A stretch of 64,000 nucleotides of DNA from the NCBI RefSeq assembly GCF_000876015.1, contig NZ_BBQM01000014.1, forward strand, positions 248,001 through 312,000. The letters are read 5' to 3'. Below, one piece after another: positions 1 through 8,752 of this stretch. The DNA is from Cupriavidus basilensis. GTDB taxonomy: Bacteria; Pseudomonadota; Gammaproteobacteria; Burkholderiales; Burkholderiaceae. Within the stretch, counting starts at the first letter, position 1. Each line of letters opens with the position of its first letter. The notes beneath the pieces were generated by a model. It saw nothing but the letters and a program-made list of their open reading frames with translations, did no database searches and had not been told where the DNA came from. The translations under genes were made by a program, and so were the position numbers.

Positions 1-1080
1 ACCAGCGTGACGATCGGCCTCGATGCCGCGCAGACCGGCACCTATGCCGCGACGCTGACGCTGACCGCGACCTACCCGGATGGCCGCACCAACAGCAGCA
101 CGCTGCCGCTGACGTTCCCGGGCATGTGGAGCCGCCTGCCGGACGCGCCCATCGCCAGCCCGTCGATCGTCAGCCTGGCCATCGACGGCACGCGCGTGTG
201 GCGGCTGAGCGCCAACGGCAGCCAGCCGGCGCGGCTGGAGCGCTTCGGTGCTGCCGGCGAAGGGCCGGTCGAGCCCGCCACGGCGCTGCCGGCGGTGACG
301 CAAGGCATGTGGCTGGCGGCGGATACGAGTGCGGTGAACCCGGCCGATCCGGCGGTGGTGGTGCAACTGGGCACCGATGGCGCGAGCGTGCCGTTCGGCA
401 GCTTCGACGCGGCCTTCGCCAATCCGCGCGCGGACTTCTCGCTGGCCGGTTGCGCGCAGTATGCGGCGAGCACGACAGCGGGACGCGCCTTCGTGAAGGC
501 AAGCGGCGGCACCGGCATCGTATCGACGGGCTGGTGTGTCACTTCCGGAACGTGGTGGTGGCAGCCGGTGGGAGGCGGTGCCACCGCCGGGAGAGGTTTC
601 TCGGGAGCGCCAGTCCTTGACGCGCATCCGTTTCCTGGCGGTGGCGGCTTGGCGATCGCAGCAGATGGATCACGCGACGCAATGCAGCTGAATAGCGAGA
701 TCTGGTCTGGTGTCGCCCTGGCACCCCTTGCCCAAGGCGCTGTCTCTCCTGACGCCACTGATGAACATGCGCCGATCTATGGCTACGTGGGCGGCAATGG
801 CATCGTTGTCAGTTCCGACACGTTCCTGCCTTATGTCACGCGGGTGCCCTCGGTGCCGCCCTTGATCAAGCTGAGCGCCATCCCGCATTTCGTGCTGGGC
901 CTGCCGGCGCCCTGGTCCGTCATCTACGTCGTCAATACGGACGGCAGCGCGCCGACGACGGTCGCGCTGCCCGGCAATGCACTCGGGCTGGATTTCGCGG
1001 GCGCCGTCGACGCCAACGGCAAGCTGCGCATCGCCGTGCGCCTCGCGGACGGCTCGGTGTGGGTCTACGACCAGCCTTGA
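1..1080 (+). CDS. Ig-like domain lipoprotein paralogue, 5' end outside the window
   Basis: The reading frame is open from base 1 to a TGA at 1078-1080, so the N-terminus lies upstream. The 360 visible residues align along their whole length with the C-terminal half of the protein at 1340-3334: they share TATYPDGRTNSSTLPLTFPG, the WWWQPVGGG segment and the terminal ADGSVWVYDQP. Long DNA stretches near base 80 and base 2350 are identical, so this is a recent tandem duplication or gene conversion. The residues after WWWQPVGGG diverge more. The C-terminal half is rich in short beta-type repeats and may fold as a surface sensor or propeller, but I do not recognise a named family. Function unknown; probably an outer-membrane or periplasmic lipoprotein like its partner. 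Confidence 0.8.
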   Translation, partial: TSVTIGLDAAQTGTYAATLTLTATYPDGRTNSSTLPLTFPGMWSRLPDAPIASPSIVSLAIDGTRVWRLSANGSQPARLERFGAAGEGPVEPATALPAVTQGMWLAADTSAVNPADPAVVVQLGTDGASVPFGSFDAAFANPRADFSLAGCAQYAASTTAGRAFVKASGGTGIVSTGWCVTSGTWWWQPVGGGATAGRGFSGAPVLDAHPFPGGGGLAIAADGSRDAMQLNSEIWSGVALAPLAQGAVSPDATDEHAPIYGYVGGNGIVVSSDTFLPYVTRVPSVPPLIKLSAIPHFVLGLPAPWSVIYVVNTDGSAPTTVALPGNALGLDFAGAVDANGKLRIAVRLADGSVWVYDQP

Positions 1081-1339
1081 ATCCGCCAGAGGCCGCCAGC
1101 CGTTCGCAAGACGGCTCGGCCGATGGCATCGGGCGGTGTCCGGGCGCGGGTCTGTTCTGGCGCGGTGAAAGGGAGCCCGGCCTGCCCATCGGATTCTGGT
1201 CTGCGTTGTGATTAGTAGCGCATGCCGTCAAACTTGATAGCCCCGAAGGGGTATGGAGGCGGGGGGAAGCCTGCTGCTAGAGTCGCCCGGGCACGCCGGT
1301 GGCGCGCACTTGCCAACAAATAAAAACGGGTCAGGTCAC

Positions 1340-3334
1340 ATGTTCCACGGTCTTCATGCCGGCGCGCGGTCTCGCGCGGCCGGTCTGCTCTCGCTTGTCC
1401 TCGCCGCGGGCTTGCTGTCCGCCTGCGGCAGCGACGACGCGCCATCTTCTTCCCCCGCCACGCAGGCGCCCGCCAGCCGGCTCGTCGTCGACACCGGCAC
1501 GGCCGCGCCCGCGCAGGGCGGCACGCTGACGCTGAAGGCGACTTTGCTCGGCGCCGATGGCCTCGAGGTCAAGGGCGCAAAGTTCGCGTGGTCGTCTTCC
1601 AACGAAGCGGTCGCGGTGGTCGTGTCGGCTTCCGACCAGGCGCCGGCGGCTGCCAGCATGATGCAGCCGGTGGGCACCTATGCGTCGGTGCGCATGCTGG
1701 CGCCCGGTCAGGTCGACATCGTCGCCACGGCGACGCTGCCCGACGGCAGCCAGGCCACCAGCGCTACGCACCTGACGGTGCAGGCCGCGCCCGCGAAGAC
1801 TTATGCGCTGACGCTGTCGCCGTCCACGCTGACGGTCAACTACGGCGCGGCGCCACAAGTCGTCACCGCGGTGGTGCGGCGCTCGGACGGCGTCGATGGC
1901 GTGGCCGATCTCACGAACTGGTCGTGGGCGGTCGACAACGCCACGTTCGCCGCCGCGCCGGCGGCGGACAGCCATTCGGCGCAGGTTTCCACCACGGGCA
2001 CGCTGGCGGGCACGGGGCAGCTCACCGCGTGCGCGAGCACGCCGGCGGGCGACCGCCTGTGCGCCAACGCGGCGCTGGCGCGGCCGCTGGTGGCGCTGCC
2101 GTCGATCGCGTTCTCGGTGCCGTCGCTGAACATGAAGCCGGGCCGCACCGGCACCGTGACGGCGACGCTGACCGACGGGCCGGGCGCGGACCTCGCCAGC
2201 CGGGCCACGCTGGCGTGGTCGATTCAGCAAAGCGGCACGGCCGCATCCATCGTCAGCATGCCCACTAGCACCAGCGTGACGCTCGGCCTCGACGCCGCGC
2301 AGACCGGCGCCTATGCCGCCACGCTGACGCTGACCGCGACCTATCCGGATGGCCGCACCAACAGCAGCACGCTGCCGCTGACGTTCCCGGGCGTGTGGAG
2401 CCGCCTGCCGGACGCGCCCGTTGCCAATCCCTCGATCGTCAGCCTGGCGATCGACGGCACGCGCGTGTGGCGGCTGAGCGCGGACGGCATCCAGCCGGCG
2501 CGGCTGGAGCGTTTCGGCGTGGCCGGCGAAGGGCCGATCGAGCCCGCCGCGGCGCTGCCGGCGGCGGCGCAAGGTGTGTGGCTGGCGGCGGACACGGACC
2601 CGGCGAATTCGGCGGTGGTGGTGCAACTGGGCACCGATGGCGCGAGCGTGCCGTTCGGCAGCGTCGATGCGGAGCTCGCCGGAGCGCGTACGGATTTCTC
2701 GTTGCCGGGTTGCGTGCAGTATGCGGCCAGTACAACGGCCGGGCGCGCTTTCGTGAAGGCAACCGGCGGCACCGGCATCGTTGCGACGGGCTGGTGTGTC
2801 ACGTCAGGGGTGTGGTGGTGGCAACCCGTGGGGGGAGGCGCGACAGTGAATAGTTTCAGGAACGCGCCAGTCCTGGACGCGCGGCCGTATTCCACAGGTG
2901 GCGGCCTGGCGATTCAGGCGAATGGATCGCGCAACACAATGTCGCCAGGTGGCGGCGAGACCCTGTGGTTTGGCGCCCAGGCGTCCCTTGGCCTTGGCGC
3001 TGTCTCCGGTGACGCGACCAACGAAAACGCGCCGATCTACGGCTACGTGAGCGGCACTGGCATCGTTGTCACATCCGGACCGAATACCCCTTATGCGACT
3101 GTGTCCGGTGGGGTGACGCCACTGCTCAAACTGAGCGCCATCCCGCATTTCGTGACGGGTCTCGCGGCGTCTTCGCTGGCTGTCCTCAACACGGACAGCA
3201 TTACGCTGGCGACGCTCGCGCTGCCGGGCAACGGCACCGGGGCGGATTTCGCGAGCGCTGTCGATGCGAACGGCAAGCTGCGCGTCGCCGTGCGCCTCGC
3301 GGACGGCTCGGTGTGGGTCTACGATCAGCCCTGA
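1340..3334 (+). CDS. Ig-like domain lipoprotein (tandem paralogue)
   Basis: Predicted product 664 aa. I chose the ATG at 1340 because it is followed directly by a lipoprotein signal peptide (hydrophobic LLSLVLAAGLLSAC, lipobox LSAC); the frame also opens 29 codons upstream, but those residues do not look like a signal. After the Cys comes a Ser/Pro/Ala linker, then two regions resembling bacterial Ig-like (Big) domains (about residues 35-140 and 150-250). The C-terminal half is nearly identical to the protein ending at 1080. No catalytic motif is visible. Likely anchored in the outer membrane with Ig-like stalks, possibly adhesive or structural. It stands alone, 198 bp before metQ. Role uncertain. 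Confidence 0.8.
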   Translation: MFHGLHAGARSRAAGLLSLVLAAGLLSACGSDDAPSSSPATQAPASRLVVDTGTAAPAQGGTLTLKATLLGADGLEVKGAKFAWSSSNEAVAVVVSASDQAPAAASMMQPVGTYASVRMLAPGQVDIVATATLPDGSQATSATHLTVQAAPAKTYALTLSPSTLTVNYGAAPQVVTAVVRRSDGVDGVADLTNWSWAVDNATFAAAPAADSHSAQVSTTGTLAGTGQLTACASTPAGDRLCANAALARPLVALPSIAFSVPSLNMKPGRTGTVTATLTDGPGADLASRATLAWSIQQSGTAASIVSMPTSTSVTLGLDAAQTGAYAATLTLTATYPDGRTNSSTLPLTFPGVWSRLPDAPVANPSIVSLAIDGTRVWRLSADGIQPARLERFGVAGEGPIEPAAALPAAAQGVWLAADTDPANSAVVVQLGTDGASVPFGSVDAELAGARTDFSLPGCVQYAASTTAGRAFVKATGGTGIVATGWCVTSGVWWWQPVGGGATVNSFRNAPVLDARPYSTGGGLAIQANGSRNTMSPGGGETLWFGAQASLGLGAVSGDATNENAPIYGYVSGTGIVVTSGPNTPYATVSGGVTPLLKLSAIPHFVTGLAASSLAVLNTDSITLATLALPGNGTGADFASAVDANGKLRVAVRLADGSVWVYDQP

Positions 3335-3532
3335 CGCGGGAACGATCGCGGTCCGCGCGCTGCCACCGGCGCGATGGGCCGCACCCGCGCAGGGGCGTGA
3401 ATTCCTGATTTGCTAGTGCGGAAATATTCGTGGACCGGGGTGCGGGCGGCTGCCTAGACTGCATCCCCTGGCATCGCGCGGCGCCATGCGCGCGCCGCCG
3501 CCACCCACGAACCGCACCCAGGCAGACCGCTC

Positions 3533-4345
3533 ATGACCCTGCGCAAGATCCTTTCCACGCTCCTGGCCGCCTCGGCGGCATTCGCCATCGGCGCGGCGCC
3601 GGCGCTGGCCGCCGACAAGACCATCAAGGTCGGCGTGCGCGGCGGTGTCGACGAAGAAATCTGGGAAGTCGTCACGCAGGTGGCCAGGAAGCAGGGCCTC
3701 AACGTGCAGCCCATCGTCATCACCGGCACCGCCAGCCCCAACGAGGCGCTCAACAACGGCGACCTCGACGCCAACGCATTCCAGCACAAGCCGTTCCTGC
3801 GCGACCAGGTCACGCAGCGCGGCTACAAGATCGTGGCGGTGGCCGATACGCTGATCTCGCCGATCGCCTTCTACTCGAAGAAGTACAAGTCGCTCGAGGC
3901 GCTGCCGGCCGGCGCGCGCATCGGCATTCCCAACGACCCGAGCAACCAGACCCGCGCGCTGGTGATCCTGCGCGACCACGGCCTGATCAAGCTGCGCGAC
4001 GGCTTCGATCCGTTTACCGGCACCGCCACGCTGGCCGACGTGACCGCCAACCCGAAGAAGCTGGACCTGGTGGAAAGCGCCTCGGTGGTGCTGGCGCGCT
4101 CGCTGCCGGACGTGGACGCCGCCGCGGTGATCAACACCTTCGCCTATCAGGCCGGCCTGATCGCCACGCGCGACGGCATCGCCGTGGAGAAGAAGGAGCA
4201 CAACCCCTACGTCAACGTGATCGCCGTGCGCGAGCGCGACAAGGCCGCGCCGTGGGTGGCGCCGCTGGTCAAGGCCTACCAGTCGGAAGACGTGCGCAAG
4301 TTCATCCTGAGCAAGTACCAGGGCTCGGTGATCCCGGCGTTCTGA
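3533..4345 (+). CDS. metQ: Methionine ABC transporter substrate-binding protein MetQ
   Basis: A 270-aa NlpA/MetQ-family periplasmic binding protein that captures D/L-methionine for the MetNI permease. The N-terminus is a cleavable signal (hydrophobic core to about residue 22, APALA cleavage site) and has no lipobox Cys, whereas E. coli MetQ is a lipoprotein; this one would be soluble. The mature part begins [11 protein letters not shown] and contains the family-typical [18 protein letters not shown] segment and an [14 protein letters not shown] stretch. It is the first gene of metQ-metN-metI, 44 bp before metN. Identification rests on the family pattern plus the ABC partners; the ligand could be another small amino acid. 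Confidence 0.92.
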   Translation: MTLRKILSTLLAASAAFAIGAAPALAADKTIKVGVRGGVDEEIWEVVTQVARKQGLNVQPIVITGTASPNEALNNGDLDANAFQHKPFLRDQVTQRGYKIVAVADTLISPIAFYSKKYKSLEALPAGARIGIPNDPSNQTRALVILRDHGLIKLRDGFDPFTGTATLADVTANPKKLDLVESASVVLARSLPDVDAAAVINTFAYQAGLIATRDGIAVEKKEHNPYVNVIAVRERDKAAPWVAPLVKAYQSEDVRKFILSKYQGSVIPAF

Positions 4346-4389
4346 CGCCGCGGTCTCTCGCCGCCGTTGCCGTTCCAGGAGGATCCACC

Positions 4390-5307
4390 GTGTCGCAGGC
4401 GCCCCCGCAGCCTTCCCCAGAATCGTCCGCGCCGCCGCACATCGTGTTCGAGCAGCTCGGCAAGCAGTATCCCGGCGCGCCGTCCGCCGCGCTGTCCGCG
4501 GTGTCGTTCACCGTGGCGCGCGGCGAGATCTTCGGCATCATCGGCCGCAGCGGCGCCGGCAAGTCCACGCTGCTGCGCACCATCAACATGCTGGAGCGCC
4601 CGAGCGGCGGCCACGTGCGCGTGGACGGCGTGGACGTGGGCACGCTCGACGAGGACGGCCTGGTGGCGCTGCGCCGGCGCGTGGGCATGATCTTCCAGCA
4701 TTTCAACCTGCTCTCGGCCAAGACCGTGTTCGAGAACGTGGCGCTGCCGCTGCGCGTGGCCGGCGTGCCGCGCGCGCAGATCGCGCCGCGCGTGACGGAG
4801 CTGCTCGAGCTGGTGGGTCTGGCCGGCAAGGCGCAGGTCTATCCGGCCATGCTGTCCGGCGGGCAGAAGCAGCGCGTGGGCATTGCGCGCGCGCTGGTGC
4901 AGCGCCCCGAGATCCTGCTGTGCGACGAGGCCACCTCGGCGCTGGACCCGGAGACCACCGAATCGATCCTGGCGCTGCTGCGCGACATCAACCGCCGCCT
5001 TGGCCTGACCGTGGTGCTGATCACGCACGACATGGCGGTGATCCGCCAGGCCTGCGACCGCGTGCTGGTGCTCGACCACGGCCACGTGGTGGAGCTCGGC
5101 ACCGTGGAGCAGGTGTTCGCCCAGCCGCGGGCCGCCGCCACGCTGGCGCTGCTGCGTCCGCTGCGGCTGGCCAGCGGCGTGGCGAGCGTGGCAAGCGTGG
5201 CAAGCGTGGCGGGCATCGGCGGCGCGGTGCCCGCGGCCAATGAGGTCGGCGCCGGCGCGCGCGCCAGTCACGAGGAGGCAGCGGACCATGTTCCCGCCAT
5301 TGGCTGA
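4390..5307 (+). CDS. metN: Methionine ABC transporter ATP-binding protein MetN, without NIL domain
   Basis: A 305-aa ABC ATPase energising methionine import with MetI. The GTG at 4390 is chosen because AGGAGG sits just upstream; the open frame extends much further back but overlaps metQ. Visible motifs are Walker [10 protein letters not shown] (about residue 53), the signature LSGGQKQR, Walker [13 protein letters not shown] and the H-loop LITHDMAV. Typical MetN is about 340 aa and ends in a NIL (ACT-like) regulatory domain that binds methionine and inhibits transport. Here the ABC domain is followed by only some 50 low-complexity residues with SVA repeats, so the NIL domain is missing. The 3' end overlaps metI by 20 bp. 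Confidence 0.92.
   Translation: MSQAPPQPSPESSAPPHIVFEQLGKQYPGAPSAALSAVSFTVARGEIFGIIGRSGAGKSTLLRTINMLERPSGGHVRVDGVDVGTLDEDGLVALRRRVGMIFQHFNLLSAKTVFENVALPLRVAGVPRAQIAPRVTELLELVGLAGKAQVYPAMLSGGQKQRVGIARALVQRPEILLCDEATSALDPETTESILALLRDINRRLGLTVVLITHDMAVIRQACDRVLVLDHGHVVELGTVEQVFAQPRAAATLALLRPLRLASGVASVASVASVAGIGGAVPAANEVGAGARASHEEAADHVPAIG
5177..5212 (+). repeat. Four 9-bp tandem copies in the metN 3' end
   Basis: Four near-identical 9-mers of the form GCGTGGCRA lie in frame and encode the Val-Ala-Ser repeats near the C-terminus of MetN, exactly where a regulatory NIL domain would be expected. A multiple of three keeps the frame, so copy-number change would only alter tail length. Confidence 0.85.
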
Positions 5308-5944
5308 CAAGTATGTGAAGGCGCTGGGCGAGACCCTGCTGATGACCAGCTCCGCCTGCCTGGTGGTGTTCGTGTGCGGCATGGCGCTGGCGATCGTGCT
5401 GACGCTGAGCGCGCCGGGCGGGCTGAGCCCGCGGCCGCGCCTGCACCGCGTGCTGTCGGTGCTGGTCAATACCTTCCGCTCGATTCCCTTCATCATCCTG
5501 CTGGTGGCCATGCTGCCGGTCACGCGGCTGATCGTGGGCACCACGATGGGCACCTGGGCGGCGGTGGTGCCGCTGAGCGTGCATCTGATCCCGTTCTTCG
5601 CGCGCATCGCCCAGGTCAGCCTCAACGAGATCGACCCGGGGCTGGTCGAGGCCGCGCGCGCGATGGGCTGCCGGCGCTGGCACATCGTGCGCCACGTGCT
5701 GCTGCCCGAGGCGCTGCCGGGCATCGTGGGCGGCGCCACGGTCAGCGTGATCGCCATGATCGGCTCGTCGGCGATGGCCGGCGCGGTCGGCGCCGGCGGC
5801 CTCGGCGACCTCGCCATCCGCTACGGCTACGAGCGCTACGAGACCGCCGTGATGTTCAACGTCATCGCCATCCTGATCGCGCTGGTGACGCTGGTGCAGT
5901 TCGGCGGCGAGCGGCTCGCGCGCCGGTTCGACCACCGGCGCTGA
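5288..5944 (+). CDS. metI: Methionine ABC transporter permease MetI
   Basis: A 218-aa inner-membrane permease, the usual MetI length (E. coli 217). It has five or six hydrophobic segments and the cytoplasmic EAA loop that docks on the ATPase, seen as [25 protein letters not shown] (first part at about residue 120). The ATG at 5288 is preceded by GAGGAGG inside the metN coding end, so translation is probably coupled. An upstream in-frame ATG at 5240 would add 16 charged residues without a ribosome-binding site. Last gene of the operon, convergent with the class II aldolase gene. Confidence 0.93.
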   Translation: MFPPLADKYVKALGETLLMTSSACLVVFVCGMALAIVLTLSAPGGLSPRPRLHRVLSVLVNTFRSIPFIILLVAMLPVTRLIVGTTMGTWAAVVPLSVHLIPFFARIAQVSLNEIDPGLVEAARAMGCRRWHIVRHVLLPEALPGIVGGATVSVIAMIGSSAMAGAVGAGGLGDLAIRYGYERYETAVMFNVIAILIALVTLVQFGGERLARRFDHRR

Positions 5945-6057
5945 GAGACGCCATCAAAATGATTCCGGCGTCGTTGCGCGGCCTTGCCGTACTACTTGTA
6001 CCGTCCGCGGCCGCGCGCCTGGCCGGAGCCGCTTCGCTTCATCTTGATAGCGTCTCT
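5944..6057. repeat. 114-bp structured inverted-repeat element between convergent genes
   Basis: The ends form an imperfect inverted repeat: AGAGACGCCATCAAAATGA at 5944-5962 and its complement at 6039-6057 match at 17 of 19 positions. Inside, TCCGGC pairs with GCCGGA and GCGCGGCC with GGCCGCGC, around a GTAC-N5-GTAC centre. It begins on the last base of the metI stop and fills almost the whole gap to the convergent aldolase gene ending at 6072. No coding potential. It could be a bidirectional terminator or a mobile REP/MITE-like repeat; only one copy is seen here. Confidence 0.75.
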
Positions 6058-6071
6058 TGGCAAGTTTTTTT

Positions 6072-6887
6072 CTACTGACGGTACGACGGATCGCTGCGGT
6101 CGAGCTGGCGCAGCAGCGCGGCCCAGTGCTTGCGCGTGACCGCGCCGCCGGTGTTGCGGATCGCCACGTCGGCCACCTTGCGGGCCACCGCGTCCGGCGC
6201 GATGATCAGCGCCGCGCCGCCGGACTGCGCGGCGAGCTGCGCCGCGCACGCGCGTTCCAGCACGTGCAGTTCCTGGAACGCCTGCGCGATGGTCGGCGCG
6301 CAGGTCAGCAGGCCGTGGTTGCGCAGGATGAAGACGTTCTTGTCGCCGAGGTCCGCCACCAGGCGCACGCGCTCGTCGAGGTCGAGCGCGATGCCTTCGT
6401 AGTCGTGGTACGCGACCCGCCCGAAGAAGCGCATGGCGTGTTGCGAGATCATCAGCAGCCCGTCGCGCTGCGCCGACACGCCGATGCCGGCCGCGGTGTG
6501 GGTATGCAGCACGCAGCCCACGTCGTGGCGCGCGCCGTGCAGCGCGCTGTGGATGGTATAGCCGGCCGGGTTGATGCCCAGGCCGGTATCGTCGCGCACG
6601 ATCTCGCCGTCGATGTCGACCTTGACCAGGTTGGACGCGCCGATCTCGTCGAAGGTCAGGCCGTAGGCGTTGATCAGGAAATGCTCGTCGGGGCCGGGCA
6701 CGCGCGCGGAGAAGTGCGTGTAGATGTGGTCGGTCCAGCGGAACTGCGCGGCGAGCCGGTAGGCCGCGGCCAGCTCGACGCGCACCGCCCATTCCTGCGG
6801 CGAGACTTCGGCCTGCACGGCGGGGAAATGCAGCGAGGGAAGCTCGAGATCCTGCAAAGCCAGCAGCGGCTCGGTGACGGCGTTCAT
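6072..6887 (-). CDS. Class II aldolase/adducin family protein
   Basis: A 271-aa cytosolic protein of the class II aldolase/adducin fold, whose members split or epimerise sugar phosphates or act on hydroxy acids through a bound divalent metal. The metal-ligand motif is visible as HTHTAAGIG (about residue 120), with YTHFSARV near residue 65 and the later NHGLLT. The start at 6887 is preceded by GGAG; the frame extends upstream without support. This branch (about 260-270 aa, no sugar-kinase neighbour) is usually annotated only at family level, so the substrate is unknown. It is followed by the structured repeat at 5944-6057. Confidence 0.85.
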   Translation of the reverse strand: MNAVTEPLLALQDLELPSLHFPAVQAEVSPQEWAVRVELAAAYRLAAQFRWTDHIYTHFSARVPGPDEHFLINAYGLTFDEIGASNLVKVDIDGEIVRDDTGLGINPAGYTIHSALHGARHDVGCVLHTHTAAGIGVSAQRDGLLMISQHAMRFFGRVAYHDYEGIALDLDERVRLVADLGDKNVFILRNHGLLTCAPTIAQAFQELHVLERACAAQLAAQSGGAALIIAPDAVARKVADVAIRNTGGAVTRKHWAALLRQLDRSDPSYRQ

Positions 6888-7137
6888 GCGGCGCTCCATG
6901 TTGTGGGGGTGGGTGCCGCACATCATACGGCGGCCCGGGCCGACGCGCCAACGCAGCGAAGCACATATGGAAATGCGGGCGCCGGCGTGCCGTACTCCGG
7001 CTCCGGGTCCGGCTCCCTCCGGCCCGGCGCCTGCTGGCAGTGAGCGCTGTTTCTCCGCCAGCGCTATTCCCGACCCGCCCGCCCGCGCATGCCATCGTGC
7101 CGCTGGCCGACGGCGGCGCGCCATCATGCCATGCTCG

Positions 7138-8037
7138 CTAGCCCTTGACCGCGGGCGAGAGCAGGTCCCGCAGGCCGATCGCGAGGTACATCTCGCGGCG
7201 CATGCGGTCGGCCACGGCGTTGACCACTTCCGCGCCGTCCTGCGACGGATCGACGTGCACGCGGAACGGGCGCCTGCCGAACGGCAGGCCCACCACGCGG
7301 ACGATCTCGCGCGCCACTTCGGCGGGGTCGGCGTCCTCGGGTTCCAGGTTCTTCAGGCCTTCGAGCGCCTTGCCGGGCACGTCGGCGTAGGGCCCCTGCT
7401 CGTATTCGGCGGCCACCGCGGTATCGGCCGGCTTGCCCGAATGCGCGAAGTGGTTGGTGCCCTTGGTGAAGGCGCCCGGCACCATGATGGTGGTCTCGAT
7501 GCCCCAGCGCGCCAGTTCGGTGGAATACGACACGGCCAGCGCGTCCATCGCGGCCTTGGCGGCGAAGTACGGCGCCAGGAACGGCGGCGTGCCGCCGCGC
7601 GTGGACGACGAACCCACCCACACCAGCAGCCCCTTGCCCTGCTTGCGCAGGTGCGGCAGGGCCGCGCGGTTCACGCGCTGCGTGCCGAGCACGTTGACGT
7701 CGTACTGCTGCATCAGTTGTGCCGGCGTGAAGGCCTCGGCCGGGCCGAACACCATGTGGCCGGCGTTGTGCACGATCACGTCCAGGCGGCCGGCGTCCTG
7801 CAGGATGTGGGCGACCGCCGCCGCGGGCGAGGTGTCGGACTGCACGTCCAGCTCGACGGTGCGCAGGTCGGCCTTGTTGTCCCTGGACCATTGGGCGATC
7901 TCCGCCACGCGCGGGGCGTTGCGGCCCTGGGTCTCGCGCATCGAGGCGTAGACGATGTGGCCGGCTTGCGCCAGCTCCCTGGCGGTCATCAGGCCGAAGC
8001 CGGACGAGGCGCCGGTGACGAGGATGATTTGCGACAT
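7138..8037 (-). CDS. Short-chain dehydrogenase/reductase (SDR)
   Basis: A 299-aa classical SDR with a Rossmann fold. It shows the NAD(P)-binding TGASSGFG (residues 8-15), the NAG motif (about residue 94), a catalytic Ser in GSSST and the YxxxK pair as YFAAK. The C-terminal 100 residues are longer than in FabG-type enzymes and include a PFRVHVDPSQDG stretch found in retinol/steroid-dehydrogenase-like SDRs. AGGGAG lies just upstream of the ATG. Substrate unknown. It is transcribed toward the class II aldolase gene, with a gap of about 250 bp. Confidence 0.88.
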   Translation of the reverse strand: MSQIILVTGASSGFGLMTARELAQAGHIVYASMRETQGRNAPRVAEIAQWSRDNKADLRTVELDVQSDTSPAAAVAHILQDAGRLDVIVHNAGHMVFGPAEAFTPAQLMQQYDVNVLGTQRVNRAALPHLRKQGKGLLVWVGSSSTRGGTPPFLAPYFAAKAAMDALAVSYSTELARWGIETTIMVPGAFTKGTNHFAHSGKPADTAVAAEYEQGPYADVPGKALEGLKNLEPEDADPAEVAREIVRVVGLPFGRRPFRVHVDPSQDGAEVVNAVADRMRREMYLAIGLRDLLSPAVKG

Positions 8038-8174
8038 GTGGGTCTCCCTAGGAGTGGAAATTCAGGAAAGTGGACTATCCGTTGCCGCGGGCGCGTTCCC
8101 GGCGCGTCTCCGGAGAGACGGCTTCCGCGTGCCCGCCGCCGTTCCGGGCGGGACCGCTCGGAACGGCGGCGGCC

Positions 8175-8735
8175 TTACTGCCGGAAGATCTTCTGGTAGT
8201 ACGCCCGCCCCTGTTCCAGATGGGCATCGAAGGCGAAGCCCCGGTCGAGCATGACCTGCATCTCGCCCTCGGGAATGCGCATGACGTAGCCATGCTCCGT
8301 GGCGACCAGGGCGCCGGGCTTGTCCTGCGTCTGGCGGGTGTTGAACCACTTGCCCGGGTCCGCGTGCCCGCTCGGGAACGACTTGCCGTCGTGCTCGACG
8401 CGCCATCCGCCGTCGAGCAGGATCCAGTAGTCGGTATCCGTCGGGCCTTGCGGGCCGCGCCTGGACAGCACGGCGCCGGCATCGACCTCCCACTCGCGCG
8501 AGTGGTCGATGACCCACTGCAACTGGTCGGTCGACAGCGAAGTAAAGAACGGCGTGTGCCGCAGCAGGTGCAGGTAGGTAACGGATGGGCGCATGGTCAT
8601 GTTGTTCTCCGCATCGGCAATGCGCGCGCGGCTGCAGGCCGCGAGCGACAGCACGGATGCCAGTACCGCGGCGGCGGCGCGCAGGCGCGGCCGCCACGGC
8701 TTCGCCTGTGCGCCGTTGTGTCGGGTTGCCGGCAT
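8175..8735 (-). CDS. Lipoprotein with cyclic-nucleotide-binding-like domain
   Basis: Predicted product 186 aa. The N-terminus is a lipoprotein signal (VLASVLSLAAC, lipobox LAAC at about residues 31-34). The remainder resembles a cyclic-nucleotide-binding jelly roll: a helix with FFTSLSTDQLQWVIDHS, then WEVDAGAVLSRRG, then YWILLDGGWRVEHDG, and no DNA-binding helix-turn-helix follows. The combination is odd because cNMP-binding domains normally work in the cytoplasm, while this signal would place it outside the inner membrane. The canonical phosphate-binding cassette is not obvious, so it may bind something else. It lies between two SDR genes on the same strand. Confidence 0.72.
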   Translation of the reverse strand: MPATRHNGAQAKPWRPRLRAAAAVLASVLSLAACSRARIADAENNMTMRPSVTYLHLLRHTPFFTSLSTDQLQWVIDHSREWEVDAGAVLSRRGPQGPTDTDYWILLDGGWRVEHDGKSFPSGHADPGKWFNTRQTQDKPGALVATEHGYVMRIPEGEMQVMLDRGFAFDAHLEQGRAYYQKIFRQ

Positions 8736-8752
8736 GGGGCGCGCAGCCGTGC

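Noticed and set aside
3430..4389. An upstream extension of metN giving a 625-residue fusion
   Set aside because: The extra part is metQ read in another frame; the GTG at 4390 has a strong AGGAGG site.
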